From assembly GCA_046160045.1 (NCBI GenBank), contig JBJXGR010000037.1, positions 1-64,000 of the forward strand: a stretch of DNA of 64,000 nucleotides, in the 5' to 3' direction. The notes under the pieces are model-generated. The model searched no databases, was not told where the DNA came from, and saw only the letters and a program-made list of their open reading frames with translations. This stretch comes from CAZGUX01 sp046160045. Lineage in GTDB: Bacteria > Acidobacteriota > Terriglobia > Bryobacterales > Bryobacteraceae. Position numbers and translations under genes: made by a program. Positions 26,404 to 35,501 of this stretch are shown in pieces. Every line of letters starts with the position of its first letter. Positions within the stretch are counted from its first letter, which is position 1.

Positions 26404-28092
26404 TTAGTATTCGAGAGGCTCCCGTTCGAAGCTCCGGTGCCGCCGGAACCGTATGCAGCAATCGACGTCAAACAGCTCGAAAGGCACGTCGATGTTCGGA
26501 TCCCGCCGGACCAGCGTCACCTGAATGCGGTTGTGTCCAGGCTTCGGGAAGTGTTCCGGCGTTAGCTCGTAGCTGAAGATATAGCCGTACGGACGGACCG
26601 CTCCCCCGTCGAGAATCCGGTACGTCAGATCGTTGGGATGAAGCAACTCGCGAGGCAGAAGGCGTCCGTTCAATTCGACGTTCACTTGATTGAGCGACGC
26701 GTCGATATTTGTCACGCGGACCCGCAAACGAACCGATTCCACTCTTCCCAGCGACTGCGCCTGCTCCAGGTCGTCCGCGACCCGGAGGATCACCGTCACC
26801 GGCGTGCCTTCCGGCAACTTCCGGGGAAGAGCGGGGCCGTCATCGGGAATCAGTCCGGACTGCCCACCTGGCGGCAGTGACCGCACACGGTAGATCTTGT
26901 CGGCGGTTGCGAGCAACTTGGGATCACGCAGCAGGCGCAGAGTCTCGTAGACGCCGGCCTTCCAGGGCCATGAAAACCAGTGAGCATCGTCCAGGTTAAT
27001 GCCGTCCGCCCCTTGGCTGTAGGCGTTGGCCGCCGCCGCCCAAATCATGGGCTGCGTCGCTTTTTTAGCCAACTGTCTGTCAATCCCGCTGGCGCAGGCG
27101 GCGATCACCCGGCAAGGGGAGTTGCGGGTCAATGCGACGACATGGGACAGATCGAGATCCTGATCCATTTTCTCGGGAACGCCGCCGCCGCAGATCAGGC
27201 CATCCACTAGACCTTCGGAGACCCAGCGGTCGACCTGGTAGCCCATGATCATCCAGGCCGCGGACCTTGCCTGCAGATAGAAGAGAATCCGCTTCCGGCG
27301 TCCCTGGGTTTGAGCGGCCTTTCGCGCAACCTCGCGCAGGTCGCGGATCCACTGTGTCAGTGCCGGGGCAAACTCGCCGACCTGGCTCAGCTTGCAGGGC
27401 GGAGGGGAATCAAAGAACAACTCGATGCCGTCGCTCTCATAGCGCGCGAGCAGTTCTTCGAAGATCAGGAACCGCTCCCGCCGGACTTCCGGGTGCAGGA
27501 AGTTCAGCCTCGTCGGAAGCAGGTCCTTTGCCCGCGGGTCTTCATCCTTCCCAACCTGGAGCCGCGGGTTGTCAAACACGAAGTCCGATGTCCGTCCGTG
27601 GCCGCGCTCGGAAATATACGTTCCAATATCCACCTGCAAGCTCGGAAAGAACCAGATCCCATGCTCATGGCAGCGGTCACAGAGCATTCTGATGCGGTCG
27701 TGGCCGTCGGCGATCATCTGGCGGACGTGCCGGGCGTCGCGATAGTGCACGGCATGTGTCCAGCGGGTGACGTTGTCCCCGAGTTTTTGGGCGACCCGGC
27801 TGTCGTAAATGACCGTGCCGCCTTCGACGCCGGCCGAGAACAGGAGGGCGTCCGCGCCGCTCCCGATCAACTGATCAACGATGACGGTAATGTCCGAGCG
27901 GTCGAGGGGCGGCTCGAACTGATCTGTTCCCGCCCCATGACGCCCGTCGTCCCGGACAAACACCTTCGGCTCAGTCCGATCCGCCCCCAACGGACCACGA
28001 ACCTGCGCGGCCACGGGGGATACGGCTCCCGAAACCAACGCCGCGGAAGGCGCCGCCGCGGCGATTTTCTTCAACCAGTTCCTACGCCTCAC
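26404..28092 (-). CDS. Tat-exported TIM-barrel glycosidase-like protein, tandem copy 1
   Basis: 562 residues from a GTG at 28092; the leader is RRRNWLKKIAAAAPS. Conserved landmarks follow copy 2: DALLFSAGVEGG, IWFFPSLQVDI, DGIELFFDSPP, ILFYLQA and DGINLDDAHW. Where copy 2 has ELDLS, this copy has ELFFDS, so the acidic residue at the strand end shifts by one or two positions. This could mean different substrate specificity or loss of activity. The C-terminal sandwich (VRLRVRVTNIDASLNQVNVELNG) is strongly similar. The spacing to copy 2 is 33 bp, so they are likely one transcript. Confidence 0.65.
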   Translation of the reverse strand: MRRRNWLKKIAAAAPSAALVSGAVSPVAAQVRGPLGADRTEPKVFVRDDGRHGAGTDQFEPPLDRSDITVIVDQLIGSGADALLFSAGVEGGTVIYDSRVAQKLGDNVTRWTHAVHYRDARHVRQMIADGHDRIRMLCDRCHEHGIWFFPSLQVDIGTYISERGHGRTSDFVFDNPRLQVGKDEDPRAKDLLPTRLNFLHPEVRRERFLIFEELLARYESDGIELFFDSPPPCKLSQVGEFAPALTQWIRDLREVARKAAQTQGRRKRILFYLQARSAAWMIMGYQVDRWVSEGLVDGLICGGGVPEKMDQDLDLSHVVALTRNSPCRVIAACASGIDRQLAKKATQPMIWAAAANAYSQGADGINLDDAHWFSWPWKAGVYETLRLLRDPKLLATADKIYRVRSLPPGGQSGLIPDDGPALPRKLPEGTPVTVILRVADDLEQAQSLGRVESVRLRVRVTNIDASLNQVNVELNGRLLPRELLHPNDLTYRILDGGAVRPYGYIFSYELTPEHFPKPGHNRIQVTLVRRDPNIDVPFELFDVDCCIRFRRHRSFEREPLEY

Positions 28093-28144
28093 CTTTTGTT
28101 GGGTTCCCCTTTCACGGCTTCGTCTGCAACGAGCCAGCGCCCCG

Positions 28145-29308
28145 TCACGGGCGGTTGAGTATCCTTACAGATACAGGCTGAGGGATGGAAGCCTCCTGGC
28201 CGGTTGAATCAAGCCGGCCGGTTGCCGGATCAATTCTGAAAATCGAGAGGCGGTCGCTCTTTTGGTTGGCTACCAGGAGGAAAGCCCCGGATGGATGGAC
28301 AGCGAGGCTTCGAGGGAACCTCCCGCCGCTCGGCGTCTGCCCGGTTGATTCAAGACGCCCGGTGCCGGCATCGACCCGGAACACCGCGATGCTCTCGTGC
28401 CCGCGGTTGGTGCCGAAGACAAACTTCCCAGTCGGATGAACCTGAATGTCCGCGGCAAAGCTCTCTCCCTTGAAGTCCGCGGGGAGAGTCGAAAGGCTCT
28501 GCATCGCTTCCAGCTTCCCGGACTTCTTGAAGAACCGAAGCGCGGTGATCGTATTGTCGAGTTCATTAATGGAGTAGGCGAACTGGCCGGCCGGATGGAA
28601 CGCGAGATGTCGCGGGCCCGCGCCCTTGGGTATCCGCGCGAACGCGGGGTCATTCGGTGTCATTCGCGCGCGCGCCGCGTCGAGACGGTACACGAACAAC
28701 CGGTCGAGCCCCAGGTCGGCGGCGACAGCGAAACGGTTTCCGGGAACGACGTTGATGGAATGCGCCTGTGGTTTCCCTTCGGAGTTTTCGCTTTTCCCCT
28801 CATGCTGGATGAGCGTCGAAGCATCGCCGAATCGCCCGTCCGCCCGCAGCGAAAGACACGCGACGTTGGCCGTGCCGCAGTGGGAGACCAGGAGAGATTT
28901 CCCCTCGCTGTCGATCGCGAGGTAGCAAGGGCCAGTGCCGCCTGACCGCCGGCTGTCGATCTCGCGCAGTTCCCCGGTGGCCTCGTCGATGGCGAAGGCA
29001 GCGACGCCCCCAGTTGGTTTCCCTTGCTCGTCGGGCACAAGCGTCGTCGCATAGAGGAAACGGCCGCCGGGACGGATCGCCAGAGCCGCCGGACTACGGG
29101 CGCCACTGGCCGGGCGCAACGGTCCGAGCACGCCGCTGCGCGCGTCGAATGTCGCAAGAAAGATCCCTTCACCCTCTTTTTGGCTGTACGTGCCAACATA
29201 CACGCGAGTCACGTCGGGGCTGGGCCCGCCGGCCCACAGAAACACACAGGAAACCTCGAGCGCCCAAAGCGCCACCCCGAAGTTGGCCCAGCCTCTCGAT
29301 CTCACCAT
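28145..29308 (-). CDS. Exported lactonase-family seven-bladed propeller (6-phosphogluconolactonase-like)
   Basis: 387 residues. A hydrophobic leader (FGVALWALEVSCVFLWAGG) precedes blades of the form 'P-x-x-L-A-I-x-P-G-x-R-F-L-Y': RVYVGTYSQ, AALAIRPGGRFLYA, PCYLAIDSEGKSLLVSH, HSINVVPGNRF, RHLAFHPAGQFAYS, DIQVHPTGKFVFG, RSLAVHPSGAFLLVAN. This is the PF10282 lactonase signature; cytoplasmic members open 6-phosphogluconolactone, and exported ones probably open other aldonolactones. It starts 17 bp after the end of the second receptor gene on the same strand, suggesting co-transcription. In a sugar-acid pathway it would generate the open-chain acid. Confidence 0.8.
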   Translation of the reverse strand: MVRSRGWANFGVALWALEVSCVFLWAGGPSPDVTRVYVGTYSQKEGEGIFLATFDARSGVLGPLRPASGARSPAALAIRPGGRFLYATTLVPDEQGKPTGGVAAFAIDEATGELREIDSRRSGGTGPCYLAIDSEGKSLLVSHCGTANVACLSLRADGRFGDASTLIQHEGKSENSEGKPQAHSINVVPGNRFAVAADLGLDRLFVYRLDAARARMTPNDPAFARIPKGAGPRHLAFHPAGQFAYSINELDNTITALRFFKKSGKLEAMQSLSTLPADFKGESFAADIQVHPTGKFVFGTNRGHESIAVFRVDAGTGRLESTGQTPSGGRFPRSLAVHPSGAFLLVANQKSDRLSIFRIDPATGRLDSTGQEASIPQPVSVRILNRP

Positions 29309-29325
29309 TTGTGTGCGGCCCCGGT

Positions 29326-32300
29326 TCAGAATGAATAGCGCAAGCCGAACTGAATCGACCGCTGGTCATACGCGTTACGGAGTTTCTCGCCGCCACCCGT
29401 ATTGAGTACCCTAGTGGTTGGAGTCCGGCCGAACTCCAATGTGCGCATGAAGAGGTTCGCGTGATTGGTGGCGTTGAACATCTCCGTGCGGAATTCCAGG
29501 TTGTGGCCTTCCCGAATTGCGAAGAGCTTGGAAATGCCGATATCGGCGCGCTGGTAGCCGGGACCATCCATTACGTTCCGGCCCAGATTCCCGGGGCACC
29601 CCGGGTAGCCCAACGGATTGCAGTTCGGGCCGCCTGTCTCCCACTCGAACACCGAAGGGTCGAACCAGCGGTCTCGGGTGCGCTCCGAGGGCGGCAGGTT
29701 CGCCTTCTGTCCGGGTTTGATATTGGGCCGCATTGTGTAGATGTCGGATATGTTGAACGGGTAGCCCGTATTGGCCTCGTAGATATAGTTCAGCTTCCAG
29801 CCACCCAGGATACTTTCCACAACACCAGGCAGGTTGCTCAGATAGGTCCTGCCCCGGCCTATCGGAATCTCGTAAATACCGGCAACGGTGAGCAGGTGCC
29901 GCACGTCCTGCTGTCCCCTGCCCCATTCTCTTCGCCCGTCCACCTGGGACTCGAAGCTGACATAACCCGAGGAATTCTCCACATTGTTCAGCGCCTTTCC
30001 CCAGGTATAGCCGAGCAGGTAAGAACAGGCCATGTGAAAACCGCTGGGTGGCCTTCACCTGCAGTGCGTGATAGATCGCATCGAATCCGTTCGATGCCCA
30101 CTGAATCGTGCTGAATGGCAGATAGCGCGGCTTTCCGATGTACTGGGGCGCGAAGAAATTCGCGTCACGCCCTACCGAAAGATGAGCTGCCCGGTTTCCG
30201 ACGTAGGAGGTCTCGATCGCCAGGCCTCTGAGGACTTCCCTCTCCACGCCGAAATTCCAGTGTTGGGTATAAGAGTCCCGGCGATTGGGGTCGTTCGGGA
30301 ACAGCGTCCCCGGATCGCTGAAGACCCCCTCGTTGATGCCAGGAGGCACGCGGTCAAAGAAAAGCGGAGTCGTGGCATTGCCCTCGGAAAAACGCAGATA
30401 CGACAGCCACGGAGCAAGCCGCGCCGCCGAGGTGATTTCTCCTCCCCGGGGCGAGGTATAGAATATCCCGTAGCCGGACCGGACGACGGTCTTGTTGCCG
30501 CCGAACGGCCGCCAGGCCAGGCCGAGACGAGGAGCCCAATCCTTTTTGTACGCATTGTAGGCTCTGTCCGGGCCGTCGAAGCGCGCCGGGTACTGAAGTT
30601 GCGCCTTCTGTGCCTCCGGCACCGCCCCCGCGGCATAGACTACCTGACCGGTTCTCAGGTCGAAGCCGGCGATCAGTTTGTCACGGGCTCTCCAGGCCTC
30701 ATTGTAGTCGTAGCGAACGCCGAGATTCAGCGTAACCCGGGGATGGATCTTCCAGTCATCCTGAAAGTAGAACGCGTAGAGTGGACGATCTAAACGCACC
30801 CAGGCGGTTTGGGGCTGATACCAGCTTCGGGAACTGAGGCCCAACAAGATATCCGCCCAGGAGTTTCCGCTATAGTTCAGGCCGCCCCGGTACACCCCGC
30901 GGCTGCCATAACCGGCGATCGTCCGAAATCGCTCGTAGTTGATGTCCACACCGGCCTTGAAGTAATGATTCTTGTGGACGCCGATAAACTGCTGAACCAG
31001 GTTGTACGAGTCATCCTTCGAGACAGACGGAGCGTCGCCGTGTCCCATGACCTCGCCCAGCACCACCGATCCGAGCTGAACCTGAATTCGAGGAACTCCA
31101 AAAGCCGCCGGGTTGGTCGGGAAGAACGGAAATCCCCACTTCTGGGCGTAGTTGGTCTTGTCCACCAGATCCCGTCCGCCATAGCTGTACGCGGTTCCGA
31201 AACGCGTTTCACTCAGGACCTTCGGACTGAAGGCGTGCGTATACCCGAGGACGTACTGGCCGCCGTCCTGGTAGCTGGTCGAGTCGGAATGTGAAAACAA
31301 GGGGTGCTTTTGCGCCGCGTTCTGCCGCGTCGGGCTGATCGTCAGGAAGAGTGAATCGGACTTGATCTTCTGGTCCACACGCACGATGTAACGATATGCA
31401 TTGATCGGCTGTGGATTCGAGGCGATGAAGTTGAGCAGTCCTCCCGCCGGATAGTTGGGCTCCGGAAACTGATCCATGATGATCTTGCCCGTGGGGCTGA
31501 ACGAAGTGGAGGGAATGATGCCTCCCGGATAGGGGCCGCCGGTGACGGTACCCGCCCTCCAGGGCCTGGGTGCCGGTTGAAGCGATTGCGAGAAGTCTCC
31601 CCGTTTTTCGGCGGCCGTCGGTACACCCCAGAGCAGGGTTGTGCCACGCCGGTCTTTCAGTCCTTCAAAGGCGAAAAAGAAGAAGGTCTTGTCCCGGCCA
31701 TTGAGAAGCTTGGGCAACACGACCGGCCCCCCGATGCTGCCTCCGTACTGGTTATAGGTGAATCCAGGCTTGGTCAGAGCGAAGTACTGACGCGCGTCCA
31801 GCGCCGAATTGCGGAGGAACTCGTAGGCGCTGCCATGCAGGACATTCGTACCTGACTTCGTACGCACGTCGATTACGGCCCCCTGCGCGCGTCCAAACTC
31901 GACCGAGTACATGTTCCGGATGATCTGGAACTCCTGTACCGCATCCAAGGGCGGAGCGGACGACTGGGTGTTGTCGGTCGAGGATACATTCGAAAGACCA
32001 TTGAGGCGATAGTTGTTGGAATTGCCGCGCTGTCCGTTGACCTCGATCGTCGTGCCCTGCGTCTGCCCGACCCCATTCGGGTTGCGGCTCGCAACCCCGG
32101 GCATCAGGGTGGCCAACTGAATGAACTCGCGCCCCTTCAGAGGTAGCTCCAGGATCTTGCGGCTGTCAACAACCTCGCCGATCGACGCGGTCTCCGTGCG
32201 CACCAGCGGACTGGCGTCCTCCACCGTGATCGACTCGGCGACCTCACCCACGGCCAGAGTGGCATCGAGCCTGGCCGTCTGGCCGACTTCAATCAAAACG

Positions 32301-32674
32301 TTGTTGAAAACGGTCGCCTTGAAGCTAGCCATCTCCACTCGAACGTTATAGTGCCCCAACTGGCGAAGGTCGACACGGTAGTCGCCTCGATCGTTGGTCG
32401 AGGCTGTGTAGGTGTTGTTTGTGGCTCGATGCACGGCGGTAACGCGGGCCCCCGCGACCACGGATCCCGTCCGGTCGGTCACGGTGCCCACGATGGCAGC
32501 CGAGGTTTGTGCCCAGGTGAGTCGCGGTAGGGCGAGCAGCGCCAAGCCGGCGAGAACCGTCAGGGGAAACCGAAGCAGGTGGACGGCTGTCCTCTTGCCT
32601 GTAACCCGTCGAGGCGCGATCCTCGCCGTCCCGTCGATCTCGAATCTTTGGAAGTAATGGCGAATCCGGTTCAT
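29326..32674 (-). pseudogene. Oar-like TonB-dependent receptor with one-base frameshift
   Basis: Receptor of about 1116 residues. From the ATG at 32674 (behind AGGAAGG) come the signal peptide, a carboxypeptidase-regulatory-like domain (AAIVGTVTDRTGSVVAGARV), the plug, with the NGQRGNSNNYRLNG motif, and most of the barrel. Near 30018-30019 one base is extra: the frame reads HGLFLP instead of an expected HGLFLLLGYTWGKALNN. The remainder lies one frame over and continues to the stop at 29326, ending LRYSF. Removing one base within the GCAGG of 30015-30019 restores the family pattern. No other lesion was found, so this is either a recent loss or a base-call error. The lactonase gene follows 17 bp downstream. 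Confidence 0.8.
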
Positions 32675-33008
32675 AACAAGCCTTCCTTACATCGCTAGCA
32701 GCGTTGCGAACACTGTTCTGCTTGTCGCGTCTGCTGAGGGGCAGCGTCAGCGATGCGGTCGCATACTCCGATGGATGTCGGGAGTATATACGAAGCCGGG
32801 AGGCGGAGCTTTGCGGATTTTGCGATTCCCTGCCGGTCCTTGCTGTCCTCGGGAGCGGCGGGGGTCGAGATCCGAGTCGTGTCCTGCTGCTCAGGGTGTC
32901 CGGACTTTCGTCCGCGGTTTTCTGCTCGCCTATTCGCCCAGGTGTGATATTGTGCATAGTTCCTTCTCCTGAGACGCGGAACAAGCGGTCGGAACGTAGT
33001 GCCTCGCA
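32675..33008. promoter_or_regulatory. Divergent control region with imperfect palindrome
   Basis: 334 bp separate the receptor (leftward) from an MFS gene (rightward). Within it ATACTCCGA, 6 bases, TCGGGAGTAT (32763-32787) forms a nine-base-arm palindrome with one extra base, next to a TATATAC stretch. CTTTGCGGATTTT at 32809 also occurs, nearly identical, upstream of the propeller operon at 20353. No gene is present. Confidence 0.4.
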
Positions 33009-34310
33009 ATGGCAGTTTCAAGAACATCCCATTCGGACGAGTCCCCGGCGAAATCGGCCGATGCGCACGGCTCAGCCGAATCCGGTGGCTTCTACAGGTG
33101 GCTCCTGGTCGGAGTACTTTTCTGCATCGCCTGCCTGAACTACGCCGACCGCGGCGCCCTTAATGCCGTGTTTCCTCTCCTGCGGAAGGAACTGGGGATG
33201 TCCGATGTCGCCCTCGCCGCGACCAGTTCCATCTTCCTGTGGACTTACGCGATTCTGTCGCCGCTTGCCGGGTATGTTGGGGATCGCTTCTCGCGAAGCT
33301 CGATCATCGTCTGGAGCCTGGCCGCCTGGAGTACGGTGATGGTGCTGAACGGCCTCGCGCAGACGCAGGGTCAACTCCTGGCCATGCGCATTCCGCTGGG
33401 AATCGCCGAAGCGCTCTACATCCCCGCCAGCATCGCGCTCATTAGCGATCATCACACCGGCGCAACCCGCGGAAAGGCCTTCTCCATCCATTTGTGCGGA
33501 TTCTACACGGGCAACATCGCGGGGGCTTCGATCTCCGGATATCTGGGCGGCCTGTATGGATGGCGGACCCCGCAATTCGTTCTCGGCCTGATTGGCCTGG
33601 GCTTTGCCCTGGTGGCGAGCCGGGTGCTTCGCGACGCACCAGCCACCGGCGAGCGGCCCCAGGCGGCGGCGAGCGAAGCCGGGCTACTCGCCTCCTTCAA
33701 GGATGTCGCGCGCTTCGCCACCTACTGGTTTCTGTTGATCGACGCATTCCTCATGGCGGCCGTGATGTACATCCTGTCCACCTGGCTGCCGTTGTACCTG
33801 CACGAAGCGTTTCGGTTGGACCTGGGGGCCGCGGGCTTCCAGGGGACCTTCTTCATTATGGCCGGCAGCGTTCTGGGAGTCCTGATCGGCGGGGCCTTTT
33901 CCGATGCCGTCGGGCAGAACAACAAGCGGCGGCGGATGCTGCTTCAACTCCTGGCGAGCATGCTCAGCGTACCCCTGCTGCTGGTATTTGTCCTGTCGCC
34001 CAGCCTGATTGTCCTCGAGGCGGCGCTGTTCGCTTTTGCGATGATCCGCTATGGAGGAGGCGCGAACGCCAATCCTCTCTTGTGCGATCTGATCCCGGCC
34101 AACCGCCGATCGGTGGCGTTCGGCGTCATGAACCTGAGCAGTTGTCTCGCCGGCGGCGCGGGCGTCATGATCGCCGGAATCCTGAAGGCGAAGTACGAAC
34201 TCCTGTCGATCTTCGCGTCGGCTTCGCTGATCCTGCTGGCGGCTGCCCTGATTCTCTGGTTGGGATACGCGAAGTTTCTCGCGAAGGATCTGGATCGGGC
34301 AAGCGCCTGA
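33009..34310 (+). CDS. MFS transporter (ACS-like sugar acid permease)
   Basis: 433 residues with an N-terminal hydrophilic tail and about 12 hydrophobic segments, starting WLLVGVLFCIACLNYADRGALN. The segment C-x-N-Y-x-D-R in the first helix and the loop 2-3 motif GYVGDRFSRSSI are typical of the anion:cation symporter branch, which includes hexuronate and other sugar-acid carriers. It would import an acidic monosaccharide with protons or sodium. Start ATG at 33009. It is divergent from the frameshifted receptor and convergent with the aldo/keto reductase gene (stops 13 bp apart), so it appears to be a single-gene unit. Confidence 0.85.
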   Translation: MAVSRTSHSDESPAKSADAHGSAESGGFYRWLLVGVLFCIACLNYADRGALNAVFPLLRKELGMSDVALAATSSIFLWTYAILSPLAGYVGDRFSRSSIIVWSLAAWSTVMVLNGLAQTQGQLLAMRIPLGIAEALYIPASIALISDHHTGATRGKAFSIHLCGFYTGNIAGASISGYLGGLYGWRTPQFVLGLIGLGFALVASRVLRDAPATGERPQAAASEAGLLASFKDVARFATYWFLLIDAFLMAAVMYILSTWLPLYLHEAFRLDLGAAGFQGTFFIMAGSVLGVLIGGAFSDAVGQNNKRRRMLLQLLASMLSVPLLLVFVLSPSLIVLEAALFAFAMIRYGGGANANPLLCDLIPANRRSVAFGVMNLSSCLAGGAGVMIAGILKAKYELLSIFASASLILLAAALILWLGYAKFLAKDLDRASA

Positions 34311-34322
34311 GCCGCGCCGCTG

Positions 34323-35363
34323 TCAGCGTCCGCTGGTATCCACCCCGCGCAGACGGTCGCTCGCCGCGTTCAGCCTCTTGAGCGCCTCCGGAGGCAACAC
34401 TAACTGCGTGCCGCGCAGATTGTCCTCGACGTGCTTCGGTTCCTCGGCGCCGGCCAGAACGCTGGTCACCTCTTTGTGGGCCAGCATCCAGGCGATGCAC
34501 ACCTGGGGACGGGTCGCGCTCAGGTCGCGAGCGACCGAGTCCAGGACCTCCACCACGGGCGCCCAGGGCTTGTTCGGGTCCACGGGCCGGCCAGGCGCCA
34601 GGCGTCCTTCGGCCAGCGGACTGAACGCCATCAGGCCCAGGTTTCCCCGGCGAATCAAGGGGAACAACTCGTTCTCCATAAAGTCGCGCCGGGTGCCCGC
34701 AATGATGTTGTAGTAGTCTTCGAGTCCCGCTATCGGCGCTTTGCCCTTGCGCTTGCCCAACTCAATGAACTCGCCGATCTGTGCGGACGAAAAATTGGAA
34801 GCGCCCCAATAGCGGATCTTGCCCGATCGCACCAGCGTATCCATCGACTCCGCCAGCACTTCGGAAGGCGTCTCGTTATCCGGGTTGTGATAGAGGTACA
34901 AGTCGATGTGGTCTGTCTTCAGGCGGCGCAGGCTTCCTTCCACCTCGGTGAGCACAAAGTCGCGCGAGAGCGGCGTCCTGCCAGATGGAGTGCCGCCCTT
35001 GGGCTTCTCAATGGGAGAGACCTTGGTGGCGATGACAACCTGGTCGCGCCTGCCGGCAATCGCCTTCCCCAGTGCCGTCTCCGAGCCTCCCCAGCCATAG
35101 GCGTTCGAGGAGTCGAAGAAGTTGATCCCGAGATCCAGGCAGCGGTGCAGGATCTTCTGGGCATCGGGATCGTTGGCATCGCGGGAGACCTTACGGAAAG
35201 CGGTCCCCTGGCACAGCCGCGAAACGTACAGATCCGTCCGGCCAAACCGGACCAGGTGACCTTTCGTTGCCGCCTGGGCCGCGGCGGCGCCCGCGCAGGC
35301 CTTCAGGAAGGTCCGGCGAACCTGCCCTCCAAAGGGATTCGTATCGAAACGTTTGGTTTGCAT
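34323..35363 (-). CDS. Aldo/keto reductase with Tat-like leader
   Basis: 346 residues. After a Tat-like N-terminus (VRRTFLKACAGAAAAQA) the AKR barrel shows the catalytic tetrad: Asp and Tyr in FFDSSNAYG, Lys in VIATKVS and His in LYLYHNPD. Later segments RYWGASNFSS and LAGAEEPKHVEDN are the NADP-binding strands. AKRs reduce aldehydes and ketones using NADPH; a Tat leader is unusual and would require folding with cofactor before export. It is the intact relative of the remnant at 3232. Reduction of the aldehyde from the HpaI aldolase is one possible role. Confidence 0.85.
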   Translation of the reverse strand: MQTKRFDTNPFGGQVRRTFLKACAGAAAAQAATKGHLVRFGRTDLYVSRLCQGTAFRKVSRDANDPDAQKILHRCLDLGINFFDSSNAYGWGGSETALGKAIAGRRDQVVIATKVSPIEKPKGGTPSGRTPLSRDFVLTEVEGSLRRLKTDHIDLYLYHNPDNETPSEVLAESMDTLVRSGKIRYWGASNFSSAQIGEFIELGKRKGKAPIAGLEDYYNIIAGTRRDFMENELFPLIRRGNLGLMAFSPLAEGRLAPGRPVDPNKPWAPVVEVLDSVARDLSATRPQVCIAWMLAHKEVTSVLAGAEEPKHVEDNLRGTQLVLPPEALKRLNAASDRLRGVDTSGR

Positions 35364-35501
35364 GTCTTCAAAGGCGGGCCCGGCGATTTGAGCACGGCGG
35401 TCCGGCCCGTCTGGCGGGCCGGACCGTTCCGCTGCACAATTTCGACTAACTGCCGGCGATCTACCTAATGCTTCGGTCTACACAAGTCCATCGCGCGTCA
35501 A

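Noticed and set aside
29326..32674. Programmed frameshifting in the second receptor
   Set aside because: No slippery heptamer or downstream pseudoknot is evident; the lesion resembles a simple one-base insertion.
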